A stretch of DNA of 64,000 nt from Flavisolibacter nicotianae (GCF_003628535.1 NZ_RBCI01000003.1:372001-436000), one strand, 5' to 3'; counted from the stretch's first letter, positions 37,029 to 45,770 are shown. Notes: generated by a model not told the origin, from the letters alone. A program made the numbers and translations.

Positions 37029-37502
37029 ATGAAGTGGAGAAAATTTAATGGCGAACCTATTAAACTACCCATCACCGCCGCTGTGGAAAGTGCCATCAGG
37101 CGAGAAACCGACGCTGGTTACAAGTTGAAAGTTTGCATCGGCACCGACTCCCAGGTGAAAGGCAGCGAAACGGAATTTGCCACCGTCATTGTCTTTTTAC
37201 GGGAGGGGCATGGAGGCTTCATGTTTATCCATAACGAAAAAACGCTCCAGAGTTATTCTATCAAGGAAAGGATGCTGGTGGAAGTGGCGAAGAGTATAGA
37301 GATTGCATACGAATTGTGCAATCTTTTTACTTTATACAATGTGGACATGGAAGTGCATGCCGACATCAACACCAATCCGGCCTTCAAAAGCAACGATGCC
37401 CTGAAAGAAGCCATGGGCTATATCCTGGGGATGGGCTTTGCGTTCAAGGCCAAGCCCGAAGCCTTTGCCAGTAGCAGTTGCGCCAATAAGATGGTGAATT
37501 AA
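37029..37502 (+). CDS. YkuK-family RNase H-like protein (DUF458)
   Basis: 157 residues from the ATG at 37029; a TTG 21 bases upstream lies in the terminator stem and is unlikely. KLKVCIGTDSQVKGSETEF carries the GTDSQ strand typical of YkuK proteins, which adopt an RNase H fold, and EVHADINTNPAFKSND carries a second acidic strand. Function in any organism is unclear. It begins directly after a strong terminator, leaving almost no room for a leader; a one-mismatch -7 box (TAACTTGG) inside the terminator loop could give a transcript starting about 10 bases before the ATG. No co-transcribed neighbour. Confidence 0.85.
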   Translation: MKWRKFNGEPIKLPITAAVESAIRRETDAGYKLKVCIGTDSQVKGSETEFATVIVFLREGHGGFMFIHNEKTLQSYSIKERMLVEVAKSIEIAYELCNLFTLYNVDMEVHADINTNPAFKSNDALKEAMGYILGMGFAFKAKPEAFASSSCANKMVN

Positions 37503-37506
37503 GGGT

Positions 37507-37845
37507 TCAGGAGTTCTTCCGTCGCCGTACTAGGACAATGGCCAGTGCGATCAGCAGCGCCACTCCCAAACCGATGCGGAAAAGCCGTTGCCGTTTTTGT
37601 TCGTTTTCTCTTTCCTTCATTTCCTTGAGGAAGGCATCCAGGGTTTTTCCATGCGCTTGCACATCCTGCTTTATTCGAACGGCCTTCATGCTGTCCTGCC
37701 AGCGCTCAAATTCCGCTCTGACCATTTTTTGAACCGCGGCAGGCGATGAATCATTCATGGATCTAACGGTATCCTGCGCAGGAACGGATGTGGGTGAAAG
37801 AAGAAAAGCGAGCAGGAGGAAAAGCAGGGTGCGCAGGTGTTCCAT
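37507..37845 (-). CDS. Small membrane protein, unknown function
   Basis: 112 residues. An N-terminal signal peptide or anchor (TLLFLLLAFLLSPTSVPAQ), a charged helical middle (about 35-85, many Lys, Glu, Gln, likely coiled coil) and one C-terminal transmembrane helix (LFRIGLGVALLIALAIVLV) ending RRRKNS. I do not recognise a family. It is convergent with the YkuK gene (4-base gap) and 10 bases after the next small gene on the same strand; the three minus-strand genes up to engB probably form one operon. Confidence 0.6.
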   Translation of the reverse strand: MEHLRTLLFLLLAFLLSPTSVPAQDTVRSMNDSSPAAVQKMVRAEFERWQDSMKAVRIKQDVQAHGKTLDAFLKEMKERENEQKRQRLFRIGLGVALLIALAIVLVRRRKNS

Positions 37846-37855
37846 TGCAAAAAAA

Positions 37856-38032
37856 TCAGTAGGAGACAGGAGAGTTGTGTGCGGTGTGGACCGCCTCTTT
37901 TTGCTGAATCAATTGAGCGGTCCTGTACAAACGGTCGAGTTTCTTGCTGTCACGTTCGGCCAGCGAAAACACGACCAGCACCAACAAGAAAAGTAAAATT
38001 ACGAGGCTTTGTTCGATCCCTTTCCGGTTCAT
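37856..38032 (-). CDS. Very small single-pass membrane protein
   Basis: 58 residues from the ATG at 38032 (MNRKGIEQ); the frame extends 13 codons further up, overlapping the engB end region. One transmembrane helix (SLVILLFLLVLVVFSLA) is followed by a basic and Gln-rich tail (KKLDRLYRTAQLIQQKE). No family recognised. Lies 10 bases before the previous gene and 39 after engB on the same strand. Confidence 0.5.
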   Translation of the reverse strand: MNRKGIEQSLVILLFLLVLVVFSLAERDSKKLDRLYRTAQLIQQKEAVHTAHNSPVSY

Positions 38033-38071
38033 ACAAATGAAAAAAACAGGTGCAAGATAGAGTGAAATCAC

Positions 38072-38704
38072 TTACACTTTTCCCTTTTTATATTGTTCGT
38101 ATTCCGCGTTTTGTTCGGCCACATATTTCAGGATACCTTTTTTGCCCAGGTGCTTCACGGCCGATGTGACAAAATAGGGCGGCAAATCTTCCCAGGATTC
38201 CCCCAGCTGCTCCAGGAACTTGTCCACATTCCGGGCGGTCTCTTTTTGGGTGCTCTTATCCGCTTTGGTAAACACGATGGCAAAAGGGATTTGCCATTCG
38301 CCGAGCTGGTTGATAAAATCCAGGTCGGCTTTCTGCGGCTCGTGGCGACTGTCGATAAGCGAGAACAGGTTGACAAGGTTTTCCCGCTTTTGAATGTACT
38401 CCTTGATCATCTTTTGCCAGTTTTTACGCTGGCTTTGGGAGACTTTGGCAAAGCCATAACCGGGAAGGTCCACGAGGTACCATTCCTTCTTATCGCTGCC
38501 GGTCACGGTGAAATGATTGATCATTTGCGTTTTGCCCGGGGAAGATGACACCTTGGCAACTTCTTTTTTGTTGCAAAGCATATTGATCAGGGACGATTTG
38601 CCGACATTACTGCGACCAATAAACGCATATTCGGGCCTGTCGGGGAGTGGGCATTTGTCTACAGAAGGGCTGCTGATCAAATATGAAGCATGGATAATTT
38701 CCAT
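38072..38704 (-). CDS. engB: Ribosome biogenesis GTP-binding protein EngB/YsxC
   Basis: 210 residues from the ATG at 38704 (MEIIHASYLI). G1 motif GRSNVGKSS (30-38), G2-region SSPGKTQ, G3 DLPGYG (79-84) and G4 TKADKS are all present; length fits the family. EngB acts in late 50S assembly and is usually essential. The start is set by TATCTTTG-N4-ATG. The frame continues upstream for 32 codons into long repeat copy C (beginning MQKQGSV), an extension that is repeat-encoded and should not be annotated. Probably first in an operon with two small membrane protein genes. Confidence 0.96.
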   Translation of the reverse strand: MEIIHASYLISSPSVDKCPLPDRPEYAFIGRSNVGKSSLINMLCNKKEVAKVSSSPGKTQMINHFTVTGSDKKEWYLVDLPGYGFAKVSQSQRKNWQKMIKEYIQKRENLVNLFSLIDSRHEPQKADLDFINQLGEWQIPFAIVFTKADKSTQKETARNVDKFLEQLGESWEDLPPYFVTSAVKHLGKKGILKYVAEQNAEYEQYKKGKV

Positions 38705-38708
38705 GGCA

Positions 38709-38716
38709 CAAAGATA
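38709..38716 (-). promoter_or_regulatory. -7 box (TATCTTTG) four bases from the engB start
   Basis: On the minus strand TATCTTTG, TGCC, ATG. Same box sequence and spacing as at the ABC-F gene (21692-21699), implying a leaderless or near-leaderless engB mRNA. Confidence 0.65.
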
Positions 38717-38778
38717 AGGCCGTGCGATTACCCACCTCGCCCCGGCTATCGCGGCCTCCAAAGGAGGGAGTGGCATCC

Positions 38779-39072
38779 GCACAGACCCTTGCTTTTGCAC
38801 GATATAACGAAGCCTTCATCATACATTTTGATGGAGGCTTTTTGCTGCCGTTCGGCGTCCTCACCCACGGTTTTTTCTTTTGCCTCGGAGGGGCACCCTG
38901 TTAGTAGAAAGAAAGAACAATCGAGAGAATAAAGCTCTGTAGGAGCGATATGTTTTATGTCACCAGCGACAGAATTTCCATTGAGCTTCTGTTGCGACGC
39001 TCCATTCAGCGTTCGGAACGCAGCGGGGCAAAAAAGAGATGCCATCCCTTCAAGGGATGGCATCTCTCTCTA
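38779..39072 (+). repeat. Long dispersed element, copy C
   Basis: Blocks in the same order as copies A and B: CAGACCCTTGCTTTTGCACG; hairpin GAAGCCTTCATCA...TGATGGAGGCTTTTT; TTTGCTGCCGTTCGGCGTC; a diverged CCTCGGAGGGGCACCCTGTT; AAAGCTCTGTAGGAGCGATA; GTCACCAGCGACAGAAT; CAGCGTTCGGAACGCAGCGG; and the ATCCCTTCAAGGGAT hairpin extended to GATGCCATCCC...GGGATGGCATC. Its orientation is the same as A and B although both flanking genes here are on the minus strand, so it is not tied to gene direction. It fills the gap between engB and the GH18/GT2 gene; no gene is supported inside. Confidence 0.8.
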
Positions 39073-39088
39073 TGAAAATGCATCTTGC

Positions 39089-42000
39089 TTATGCCGGCTT
39101 TTGAGCTACTCCTCCTTTAGGATTCAGGGGAATTTCCTGCAGGCGAGTAGAAGAACCACCCTGCGTCATCGCTCTCCCGGTTCGTTTCAACACCCCCCAT
39201 GTTTGCAGTTCGCCTTTGACGGCACGGCGTATGGCCTTGAATAAAACAAACCACATGAGCCAACGATAAATCAGCCGCTGCGGAATGAGCCAGACCAGCC
39301 GTGAAAGCCGCTCGTTCTCCATGCGGAAGGCCACAGCCGCAATCGCTGCATCAAAGAGCATAAATGCAATGTAGTAGGGCAGTATATGAGAGGCGTTGCC
39401 GGTGAATAAACCCACCAGCATAAAGAAGTCGGCCAGGGGGATAAAAAAGGGGATCACGTACTGAAACAGCAGGATGTTCGGCATCGCCAGCCATCCGAGC
39501 CATCCATACCTCGGATTGAACAAAACATCCTTGTGTTTCCAGAACGTTTGCAGAATGCCAAAGCTCCACCTGAAGCGCTGCTTCAGGAATTGTTTCAGGC
39601 CTTCCGGCGCTTCGGTAAAGGCCAGTGCTGCACCTTCGTTGGCCACCCGGTACCCCGAGCGGATGATCCGAACCGTCAGGTCACAGTCCTCTGCCAGCGT
39701 ATCGGTCGTAAATCCGCCGGCTGTTTTGATAGCCGCTTTGCGAAACGTGCCAATGGCTCCCGGCACCACCGTGATGGCATTGACATTGGCAAAGGCCCGC
39801 CGGTCGAAATTCTGGCTGCTGATGTATTCGATCGCCTGCCATTTCGTAAGCAGGTTCACTTCGTTGCCCACCTTTACGTTGCCGGCCACTGCACCCAGGT
39901 TTCCTTCGCTATCGTGCAGGAAATGTTTCATCATTTCCGATACAGCCTGCGGATCCAGTTTGGTATCGGCGTCGATACAGACTACAAATTCAGCACTGGT
40001 TTGTGCAATCCCGAAATTCAGGGCCGAGGCTTTTCCGCCATTGGGTTTTGTGAACACCTGCACCTTGTCGTGGCCGTCGAAGGCGGCTTTTACTTTTTCG
40101 TAGGTCCCATCCTTGCTGCCATCATCCACAAACACGATGTTGAAGTTGGGATAGGTTGTTTTCAGCAAATGTCGTAAAGAGCTGACGGCGTTTACTTCCT
40201 CGTTGAAGGCGGGTACGATGATGGAAACGGCCGGATATTCGTCCCGGACCGGGCCGGCCACTGTCGCCGCTTTCTCCCGGTGCCTTTCCTTTAGCGCAAG
40301 CACCGCCATCAGGGCGATACGGGCAATGGAAAGGAGGATGAAGATGACAAAAAGCGAGAACAGGATATGGCCGCTCCAGTAGGTGGCTTCAATCAGCACA
40401 AGGTTGGCCTGGATCCAGTAATAGCCGCTGCCTTTTGGCACAATGGGCATCACGGCATCTTTGTTTTTACCCAGGTATTCGGCCACGGTCGTGAAAGTGT
40501 AGCCGCGTTTTTGAAAATAGTCAATGATGCGGGGAAGTGCTTCGATGGTCGCTTCCCGTGTGTCGCCACCGGCATCGTGCAACAGGATGATGTTTCCGCC
40601 CTGGTTGCTGGCTTCGAGTTCTGCTTTGCGGGAAATGACGCGATGGAAAATCGTGTCTGCGCTAACGCCGGGCTGCCAGTCCTCGGGGTCGACGGATTCG
40701 CCAATATCGAGGTAGTTTTTGGTGCGGGCCAGCGCTACGGGTTGCAGCTCTTCCCATTTCTGCGGTGTAAAGTCGGCATTGTACGGAGCCCTGAACAAAA
40801 CCGTTGAGCGGCCGGTGATGCATTCGATCAGCAGGCGGGTAGCTTCCATTTCGATAACGGCCCTGCGCGGACTGATCTCCGCAACGTTCGGGTGCAGGAA
40901 GGTGTGGTTGCCGATTTCGTGTCCCTCGCGGTAAATGCGCTTGACGAGGGGAACGTTTTGCTCCATGTTCTTGCCCACCAGGAAAAATGTGGCGGGAACA
41001 TGTTTCTGCGAAAGAATATCCAGGACGTTGGGCGTCCACGAAGCGTCGGGACCATCGTCAAACGTAAGGACGATCTTTTTGCGGTTACGGGCTGTGTCCT
41101 GCTTGTTCCAGCCATAAGCATTCACGACAAACTGCGAGGGCAGGCTTTCGTAAGACTCTTCGCTGATCAGCATTTCGGTTGAATCCTGCTCGGTACGGAT
41201 AAACCCTTTTGTCGGTGTGCTGACCACATCGAGGACTTCACCCTGCCCGTTGTAGTCCACATCCTCCGTTGACTCGACGGAGTTAAAGGCAGTAAAGTCA
41301 AACTGTCTCAGGGCCTGCTTTGACATATCGCGGTTGTAAAAATCCCAGATGCGTGAATCTTCCGAGCCCAGGCGCCAGATGGCCGTGCCGGCAAGATTGC
41401 TCTCCGTGGCAAACCGCATGGTATTAAACGTCGTGGCGGCATCAGCAAAATATACGTCGTGGGGCACGTTGTTGTTATCGGAATAGGAAAAGTGGAGGTT
41501 ATACGTGTCGTTGTCAAATTCGATCGTGCTGTTTTGCTCCTTGGCAACGGTGAGTGCCTGCTGGTACGTGAGCGAACTGGCCTGGCTGTATTGTGGCCAG
41601 TCATAGCCATAAGCTGCCACACCAAGAATGATTTTTTCCGACGGCAGGTTTTTCGTGGCTTCGTCAACTGCGGCCTCAATCCATTTCTGGTCGGCGACGG
41701 GGCCTGGTCTTGTATTGTCCGAAAACTCGTCGTACGCCATCACAAAAAGGTAATCGTTGTAACGGGCCAGCGCATCGTAGTTGTAATCTTCGTTGAACGG
41801 AATGACATCCTGCGAGACGAGCAGGTGGTTGGCATGCAGGCGCAGGTAAAGCTCCCGCTGGAAAGCGATCAGCGGTTCATCGGTCGTTTCCACCAGGTCT
41901 TCAAAGTCAATGTTCACGCCGATGAAATGGTTGGCTTTCAGCTGGCGGATCAGGTCATTGATCAGGCGTTCGCGTTTAGCCGGGGTGGTAAAGATGCGGT

Positions 42001-42586
42001 GCACCGCATCGCCATGAAACACATCCCCCTTGTTGTTGGTGAGCACCGGCATAATGTTCACACCCGATTGCTGCATGATGGCCAGCGCCTGCCGGTCGAT
42101 GCCGGTTGTCAGGGTATCGGCTACCGGGTCGATGAAGAACCACTCCGGGATGACCAGGTTAAGCTTGTTCACATTTCGTTGCAGCGAGTAATAGGATTGC
42201 GGGTCCCAGTCGACAAAGAAGCCGGCGCGGATGTGGCAGGCAGCCGTATTGGATGTGATGTTCCGGAAGTTGGCCGGAAGCATTGCCTGGTAGGGCGCAC
42301 GGGTTTTTAGCTTGACGTCCCGGTCGTCAATAAATTTCCGGAAGCCGTAGTATTTGCGGGCCAGCTCACTGTTCTTGTACACAAAGCTGGATGTGTCTTT
42401 CAGCCGTGTGTACACGTAGTTCTGCAACCGCGGACGGCCGGTGTTTTTGCTGGGTTCGTCGCTTCCCAGCGCCACCACCAGGGCTGCCAGTAAAATGAAG
42501 GAAAGAAAAATTAAAATACGGGTTCCCCATTTCACCCGTTGCCAGCGGGTCGCTGTTGAAGACTGAAAAACCTGCCTGTTTTGCAT
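39089..42586 (-). CDS. Three-domain GH18 / polysaccharide deacetylase / GT2 membrane protein
   Basis: 1165 residues. One transmembrane helix near 22-40. Residues about 115-425 are a GH18-like barrel with GVNIDFED (223-230; Glu229 as catalytic acid). Residues about 503-705 are a NodB polysaccharide deacetylase: TFDDGPD (508-514), HEIGNHTFLHP (His561, His565) and RAPYNAD. A transmembrane helix near 738-765 leads to a GT2 domain at 785-1010: VPAFNEE, DDGSKDGT, DAD (872-874), EDCD and QRFRW (1003-1007), the processive-synthase set; more helices follow. The order resembles a fusion of PgaB-like and PgaC-like functions for an exported, partly deacetylated amino-sugar polymer. That is inference. A single gene, no neighbours of the pathway. 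Confidence 0.88.
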   Translation of the reverse strand: MQNRQVFQSSTATRWQRVKWGTRILIFLSFILLAALVVALGSDEPSKNTGRPRLQNYVYTRLKDTSSFVYKNSELARKYYGFRKFIDDRDVKLKTRAPYQAMLPANFRNITSNTAACHIRAGFFVDWDPQSYYSLQRNVNKLNLVIPEWFFIDPVADTLTTGIDRQALAIMQQSGVNIMPVLTNNKGDVFHGDAVHRIFTTPAKRERLINDLIRQLKANHFIGVNIDFEDLVETTDEPLIAFQRELYLRLHANHLLVSQDVIPFNEDYNYDALARYNDYLFVMAYDEFSDNTRPGPVADQKWIEAAVDEATKNLPSEKIILGVAAYGYDWPQYSQASSLTYQQALTVAKEQNSTIEFDNDTYNLHFSYSDNNNVPHDVYFADAATTFNTMRFATESNLAGTAIWRLGSEDSRIWDFYNRDMSKQALRQFDFTAFNSVESTEDVDYNGQGEVLDVVSTPTKGFIRTEQDSTEMLISEESYESLPSQFVVNAYGWNKQDTARNRKKIVLTFDDGPDASWTPNVLDILSQKHVPATFFLVGKNMEQNVPLVKRIYREGHEIGNHTFLHPNVAEISPRRAVIEMEATRLLIECITGRSTVLFRAPYNADFTPQKWEELQPVALARTKNYLDIGESVDPEDWQPGVSADTIFHRVISRKAELEASNQGGNIILLHDAGGDTREATIEALPRIIDYFQKRGYTFTTVAEYLGKNKDAVMPIVPKGSGYYWIQANLVLIEATYWSGHILFSLFVIFILLSIARIALMAVLALKERHREKAATVAGPVRDEYPAVSIIVPAFNEEVNAVSSLRHLLKTTYPNFNIVFVDDGSKDGTYEKVKAAFDGHDKVQVFTKPNGGKASALNFGIAQTSAEFVVCIDADTKLDPQAVSEMMKHFLHDSEGNLGAVAGNVKVGNEVNLLTKWQAIEYISSQNFDRRAFANVNAITVVPGAIGTFRKAAIKTAGGFTTDTLAEDCDLTVRIIRSGYRVANEGAALAFTEAPEGLKQFLKQRFRWSFGILQTFWKHKDVLFNPRYGWLGWLAMPNILLFQYVIPFFIPLADFFMLVGLFTGNASHILPYYIAFMLFDAAIAAVAFRMENERLSRLVWLIPQRLIYRWLMWFVLFKAIRRAVKGELQTWGVLKRTGRAMTQGGSSTRLQEIPLNPKGGVAQKPA

Positions 42587-42665
42587 GATTGCTCCTGAAT
42601 TTTGGACACCCGAAATTCCCGCAACCTTCTGTTAAGGCAGTACGTAAATAGGTAGAAAGGCAATT

Positions 42666-44471
42666 CTAATAGTCTAGATCAAGACGTAAACGGTCTTTGA
42701 GTTCTTTCACCATCGGGTATTGCTCCACCAGTTTCAGAAACTGGTCTTTGGCCGTCATCGGGGCTTCCGTCACAACGTGTTCTTTCGGTGCTTCGATCAA
42801 AACAATGTTAAATTGAAGCAGGCGGTTGCACAATTCTTTTTGCAAAAACTCACCGGCTTCCTTCCGCTCCAGTTCAATGAATTTTTCATTGATCTTGTTG
42901 TGCACGATCACTTCAAAACGGGCTTCTTCCGTGATCACCAACTCGGCCATCTCGTAGCTCTGCCAGGCGGGTCGTTTTTGCGATTTCAGGGTTTCGATGA
43001 AGGTTTTCCACGCCGCCTTCAGCGCCGTCATTTCGAGCGGCTTGTCGGCGGCTACCCGCTGGCCGCTTTCGTTGGCGATTTTTTTTCGCAAGGCATCCAG
43101 CGAGGAGATCTTGCTGCTGCCGTTGGGTTTTTTCTCGGCCGGTTTGTAGGCTTCTTTTTTTTCTTCCACCAAAACCGGTTGCGCCGGCTTTGGCAAAGGC
43201 GTTTCGATGATCAGTTTGGCTTCCTGTACCGGCGGTGGTGCCGGGGCGGGCAACGGCTGGGAAGGGGCTGTGCGAAGCGGTTCGGCAAACGGCTGAATGG
43301 CCCGGAATGCAACGGCCTTTGTTCCGTCAACTAGTTTTTTTTTATCAATCCCACTGGCTGCAGCCGTGAGTTCCAGCGCCTGCGACAGGTAACAGAGCTT
43401 GATAAGAGCCAGCTCCACGTGGAGGCGCTTGTTACGGGCCGAACGGAAATTGATCTCCGATTCGTTCAGCAGGTTCAGGGCACTGATGATATACGAAGGC
43501 GAAACTTTCCTGGCGGCTTCGGCGTATTTCACACGAAAGCTTTCCACAACCTCCAGCAAACCGGCCACTTTCTCGTCTTTGCAAATTAGCAGGTTGCGCA
43601 TGAATTCGGCAAAGCCGTTCAGGACCATGTCGCCCTCAAAACCTTTTTTGTTGATGTCGTCAAACAGGAGCATGGCGCCGGCCAAATCCTGGTTCAGCAT
43701 GCAGTCGAACAGCTTGAAGTAGTAGTCGGCATCTAGGATGTTCAGGTGCTCGATGGTGTTTTCGTAGGTCACTTCACCGCTGGTAAACGAAACGATTTTA
43801 TCCAGGATACTCAGTGCATCCCGCATGCAACCTTCGCTTTTTTGCGCGATCAGTTGAAGGGCCGCTTCCTCCGCCCTGATGTCTTCTTTTTGGGCAATAC
43901 CTGCCAGGTGGTTGACCGTGTCCTGTAACGTGATTCGCTTAAAATCGAAGATCTGGCAACGGCTCAGGATCGTGGGCAGGATCTTATGCTTTTCCGTAGT
44001 GGCCAAAATAAAAATGGCATAGGAGGGCGGCTCTTCCAGCGTTTTCAGGAAGGCATTAAAAGCCGATGCCGACAACATGTGTACCTCGTCGATGATGTAC
44101 ACCTTGTATTTGCCGGCCTGTGGAGCAAAGCGTACCTGCTCCACCAGCGCACGGATGTCATCGACCGAGTTGTTGCTGGCCGCATCGAGTTCGTGGATGT
44201 TCATTGACGTTCCATTGTTGAACGAAACGCAGGAATGGCACTGGTTACAGGCTTCACCGTCCGGCTGCAGGTTTTCGCAGTTGATGGTTTTGGCCAGGAT
44301 GCGTGCACAGGTTGTTTTGCCCACACCCCGCGGACCGCAAAACAAAAAAGCATGCGCCAGGTGGTTGCTGCGGATGGCGTTTTTAAGCGTGGTGGTGATG
44401 TGCTCCTGTCCCACGACGGTGTCAAATGTCTGGGGTCTGTATTTCCGGGCTGAGACAATGAATTTTTCCAT
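42666..44471 (-). CDS. dnaX: DNA polymerase III subunit gamma/tau
   Basis: 601 residues. The AAA+ clamp-loader core is clear: Walker A GPRGVGKTT (46-54), zinc-binding Cys65, Cys75, Cys78 and Cys81, Walker B DEVHML (128-133), sensor ATTEKHKI and the arginine-finger region LSRCQIFDFKRI. Domain III follows to about residue 370; then a Pro-rich, low-complexity linker (about 385-440) and a C-terminal domain. It loads the beta clamp at replication forks. I saw no A-rich slippery site that would force a gamma form. The start at 44471 fits the family; 118 bases separate it from the next gene on the same strand. Confidence 0.96.
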   Translation of the reverse strand: MEKFIVSARKYRPQTFDTVVGQEHITTTLKNAIRSNHLAHAFLFCGPRGVGKTTCARILAKTINCENLQPDGEACNQCHSCVSFNNGTSMNIHELDAASNNSVDDIRALVEQVRFAPQAGKYKVYIIDEVHMLSASAFNAFLKTLEEPPSYAIFILATTEKHKILPTILSRCQIFDFKRITLQDTVNHLAGIAQKEDIRAEEAALQLIAQKSEGCMRDALSILDKIVSFTSGEVTYENTIEHLNILDADYYFKLFDCMLNQDLAGAMLLFDDINKKGFEGDMVLNGFAEFMRNLLICKDEKVAGLLEVVESFRVKYAEAARKVSPSYIISALNLLNESEINFRSARNKRLHVELALIKLCYLSQALELTAAASGIDKKKLVDGTKAVAFRAIQPFAEPLRTAPSQPLPAPAPPPVQEAKLIIETPLPKPAQPVLVEEKKEAYKPAEKKPNGSSKISSLDALRKKIANESGQRVAADKPLEMTALKAAWKTFIETLKSQKRPAWQSYEMAELVITEEARFEVIVHNKINEKFIELERKEAGEFLQKELCNRLLQFNIVLIEAPKEHVVTEAPMTAKDQFLKLVEQYPMVKELKDRLRLDLDY

Positions 44472-44589
44472 GATTGGTGGTGCGCTGTGCGGCTTGCAAG
44501 GTAGCGGAATTCAGGCGATGCGCCAAGCCTGTGAACAAGTGCCGCGTTGTAATTTGTGGCCTGCGGGCCAGTTCTGTTTTTAGAAAATT

Positions 44590-45753
44590 TTATCCCAGGA
44601 TCGGGTGCCGTTTAAACTCTTTCGTCCTGTCGAACAGGAACCGGTAGGTCGTTAGCTTCCGGCTTTGAAACACGTCGCCCAAACCTTGCGCTACGTTGAG
44701 CATTTTGGGGTTGAAATCGCCGATCCACTGCATTTCGTATTCTTCATAGGGATTTTTCAGCACCGTTTTGTAAGCCTCACCCACGATAAAAGAGTCGAGG
44801 CCCTTTCCCTGCCATTCCGGTACGATCCCAAAAACCAAACCGGTGAACTTGGTGCACTTTACCGTACTTTTTACCCAAAGGAATTTCAACTTGTGCAAAA
44901 GGTCAAATTTGCCGTGCAGGTGTTTGAACCACTGGTTCAGATCGGGAAGGTTGACGAAAATGGCAATGGGCTCTTCATCTTTATACGTAAACCAGATAAT
45001 GCTTTCGTCCATCACCGGCTTCATTTTTTTGAACATGACCAACACCTGTTCTTTTTTCATTTCCTTTAAACCGCCGTGGCCGGCCCATGCCGCGTTGTAA
45101 ACCGTGGCAAAATCGGCGGCGTATTTTTCCAGCTCATTTTTCTTGAGGTTGCGAACTGAAAAATGCGGATCTTTTTCGTACACGGCATGGCGTTCCAGCA
45201 CCTTGTTACTCAGCTTTTGCTTGGGCTTTTTTCCAAAACAGATCTGGTGAAAAAACGGCAAAAAGCCGTAGTTCTCGAAAAGTGCCTGGTAATAAGGCGG
45301 GTTGAAATTCATGCCATAGAGCGGTGGTTGAAAACCTTCCACCACCAGTCCCCACCAGCGGTCGCGTTCCCCGAAATTGATCGGGCCGTCCATGGCTTCC
45401 ACGCCTTGTTGCTGTAGCCATTCTTTTGCAGTGTCGAACAGAAAATCAGCCGCCTGCTGATCATTGATGCAGTCAAAAAAACCCACGCCGCCTACGGGCA
45501 CATCGTCACCTTTGTTGCGGTATTTTTTATTGGTGAAGGCGGCGATCCGGCCAATCGCTTCGCCGGCATCGTTTTTCAAGATCCACCGCTTTAATTTGCC
45601 AAACCGGAATGCTTTGTTCTTTGTTTCATCAAAGACCTCGTTGATGTCCTTGTCCAGCGGACGTATATAATTGGCGTCGCCTTTATTGAGCCGAACGTTC
45701 ACCGCGATAAAGGCGGCGGCATCTTTTTTATCCCTGACTTCTACTGCTTGCAT
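44590..45753 (-). CDS. Acetyltransferase-like protein of about 390 residues, function unknown
   Basis: 387 residues from the ATG at 45753 (MQAVEVRDKKDAAAF); the frame extends 17 codons into the promoter region. The protein looks like two GNAT-type halves: an early RIAAFTNKKYRNKGDD (about 75-90) and later GIVPEWQGKGLDSFIVGEAY (about 325-344), where the Q/R-x-x-G-x-G/A pattern is the acetyl-CoA loop. In between are GPINFGERDRWWGLVVEGF and NPPYYQALFENYGF, strongly conserved in this uncharacterised family (similar in my recollection to YghO-like proteins). Substrate unknown. It is 93 bases after the L,D-transpeptidase gene on the same strand and has its own promoter box. Confidence 0.7.
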   Translation of the reverse strand: MQAVEVRDKKDAAAFIAVNVRLNKGDANYIRPLDKDINEVFDETKNKAFRFGKLKRWILKNDAGEAIGRIAAFTNKKYRNKGDDVPVGGVGFFDCINDQQAADFLFDTAKEWLQQQGVEAMDGPINFGERDRWWGLVVEGFQPPLYGMNFNPPYYQALFENYGFLPFFHQICFGKKPKQKLSNKVLERHAVYEKDPHFSVRNLKKNELEKYAADFATVYNAAWAGHGGLKEMKKEQVLVMFKKMKPVMDESIIWFTYKDEEPIAIFVNLPDLNQWFKHLHGKFDLLHKLKFLWVKSTVKCTKFTGLVFGIVPEWQGKGLDSFIVGEAYKTVLKNPYEEYEMQWIGDFNPKMLNVAQGLGDVFQSRKLTTYRFLFDRTKEFKRHPILG

Positions 45754-45770
45754 GGCTTGTAATCTGCGGG

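Noticed and set aside
41459-42310. 283-residue plus-strand frame opposite the GH18 domain
   Set aside because: Antisense to a domain with an intact catalytic motif; no start context and no similarity recognised.
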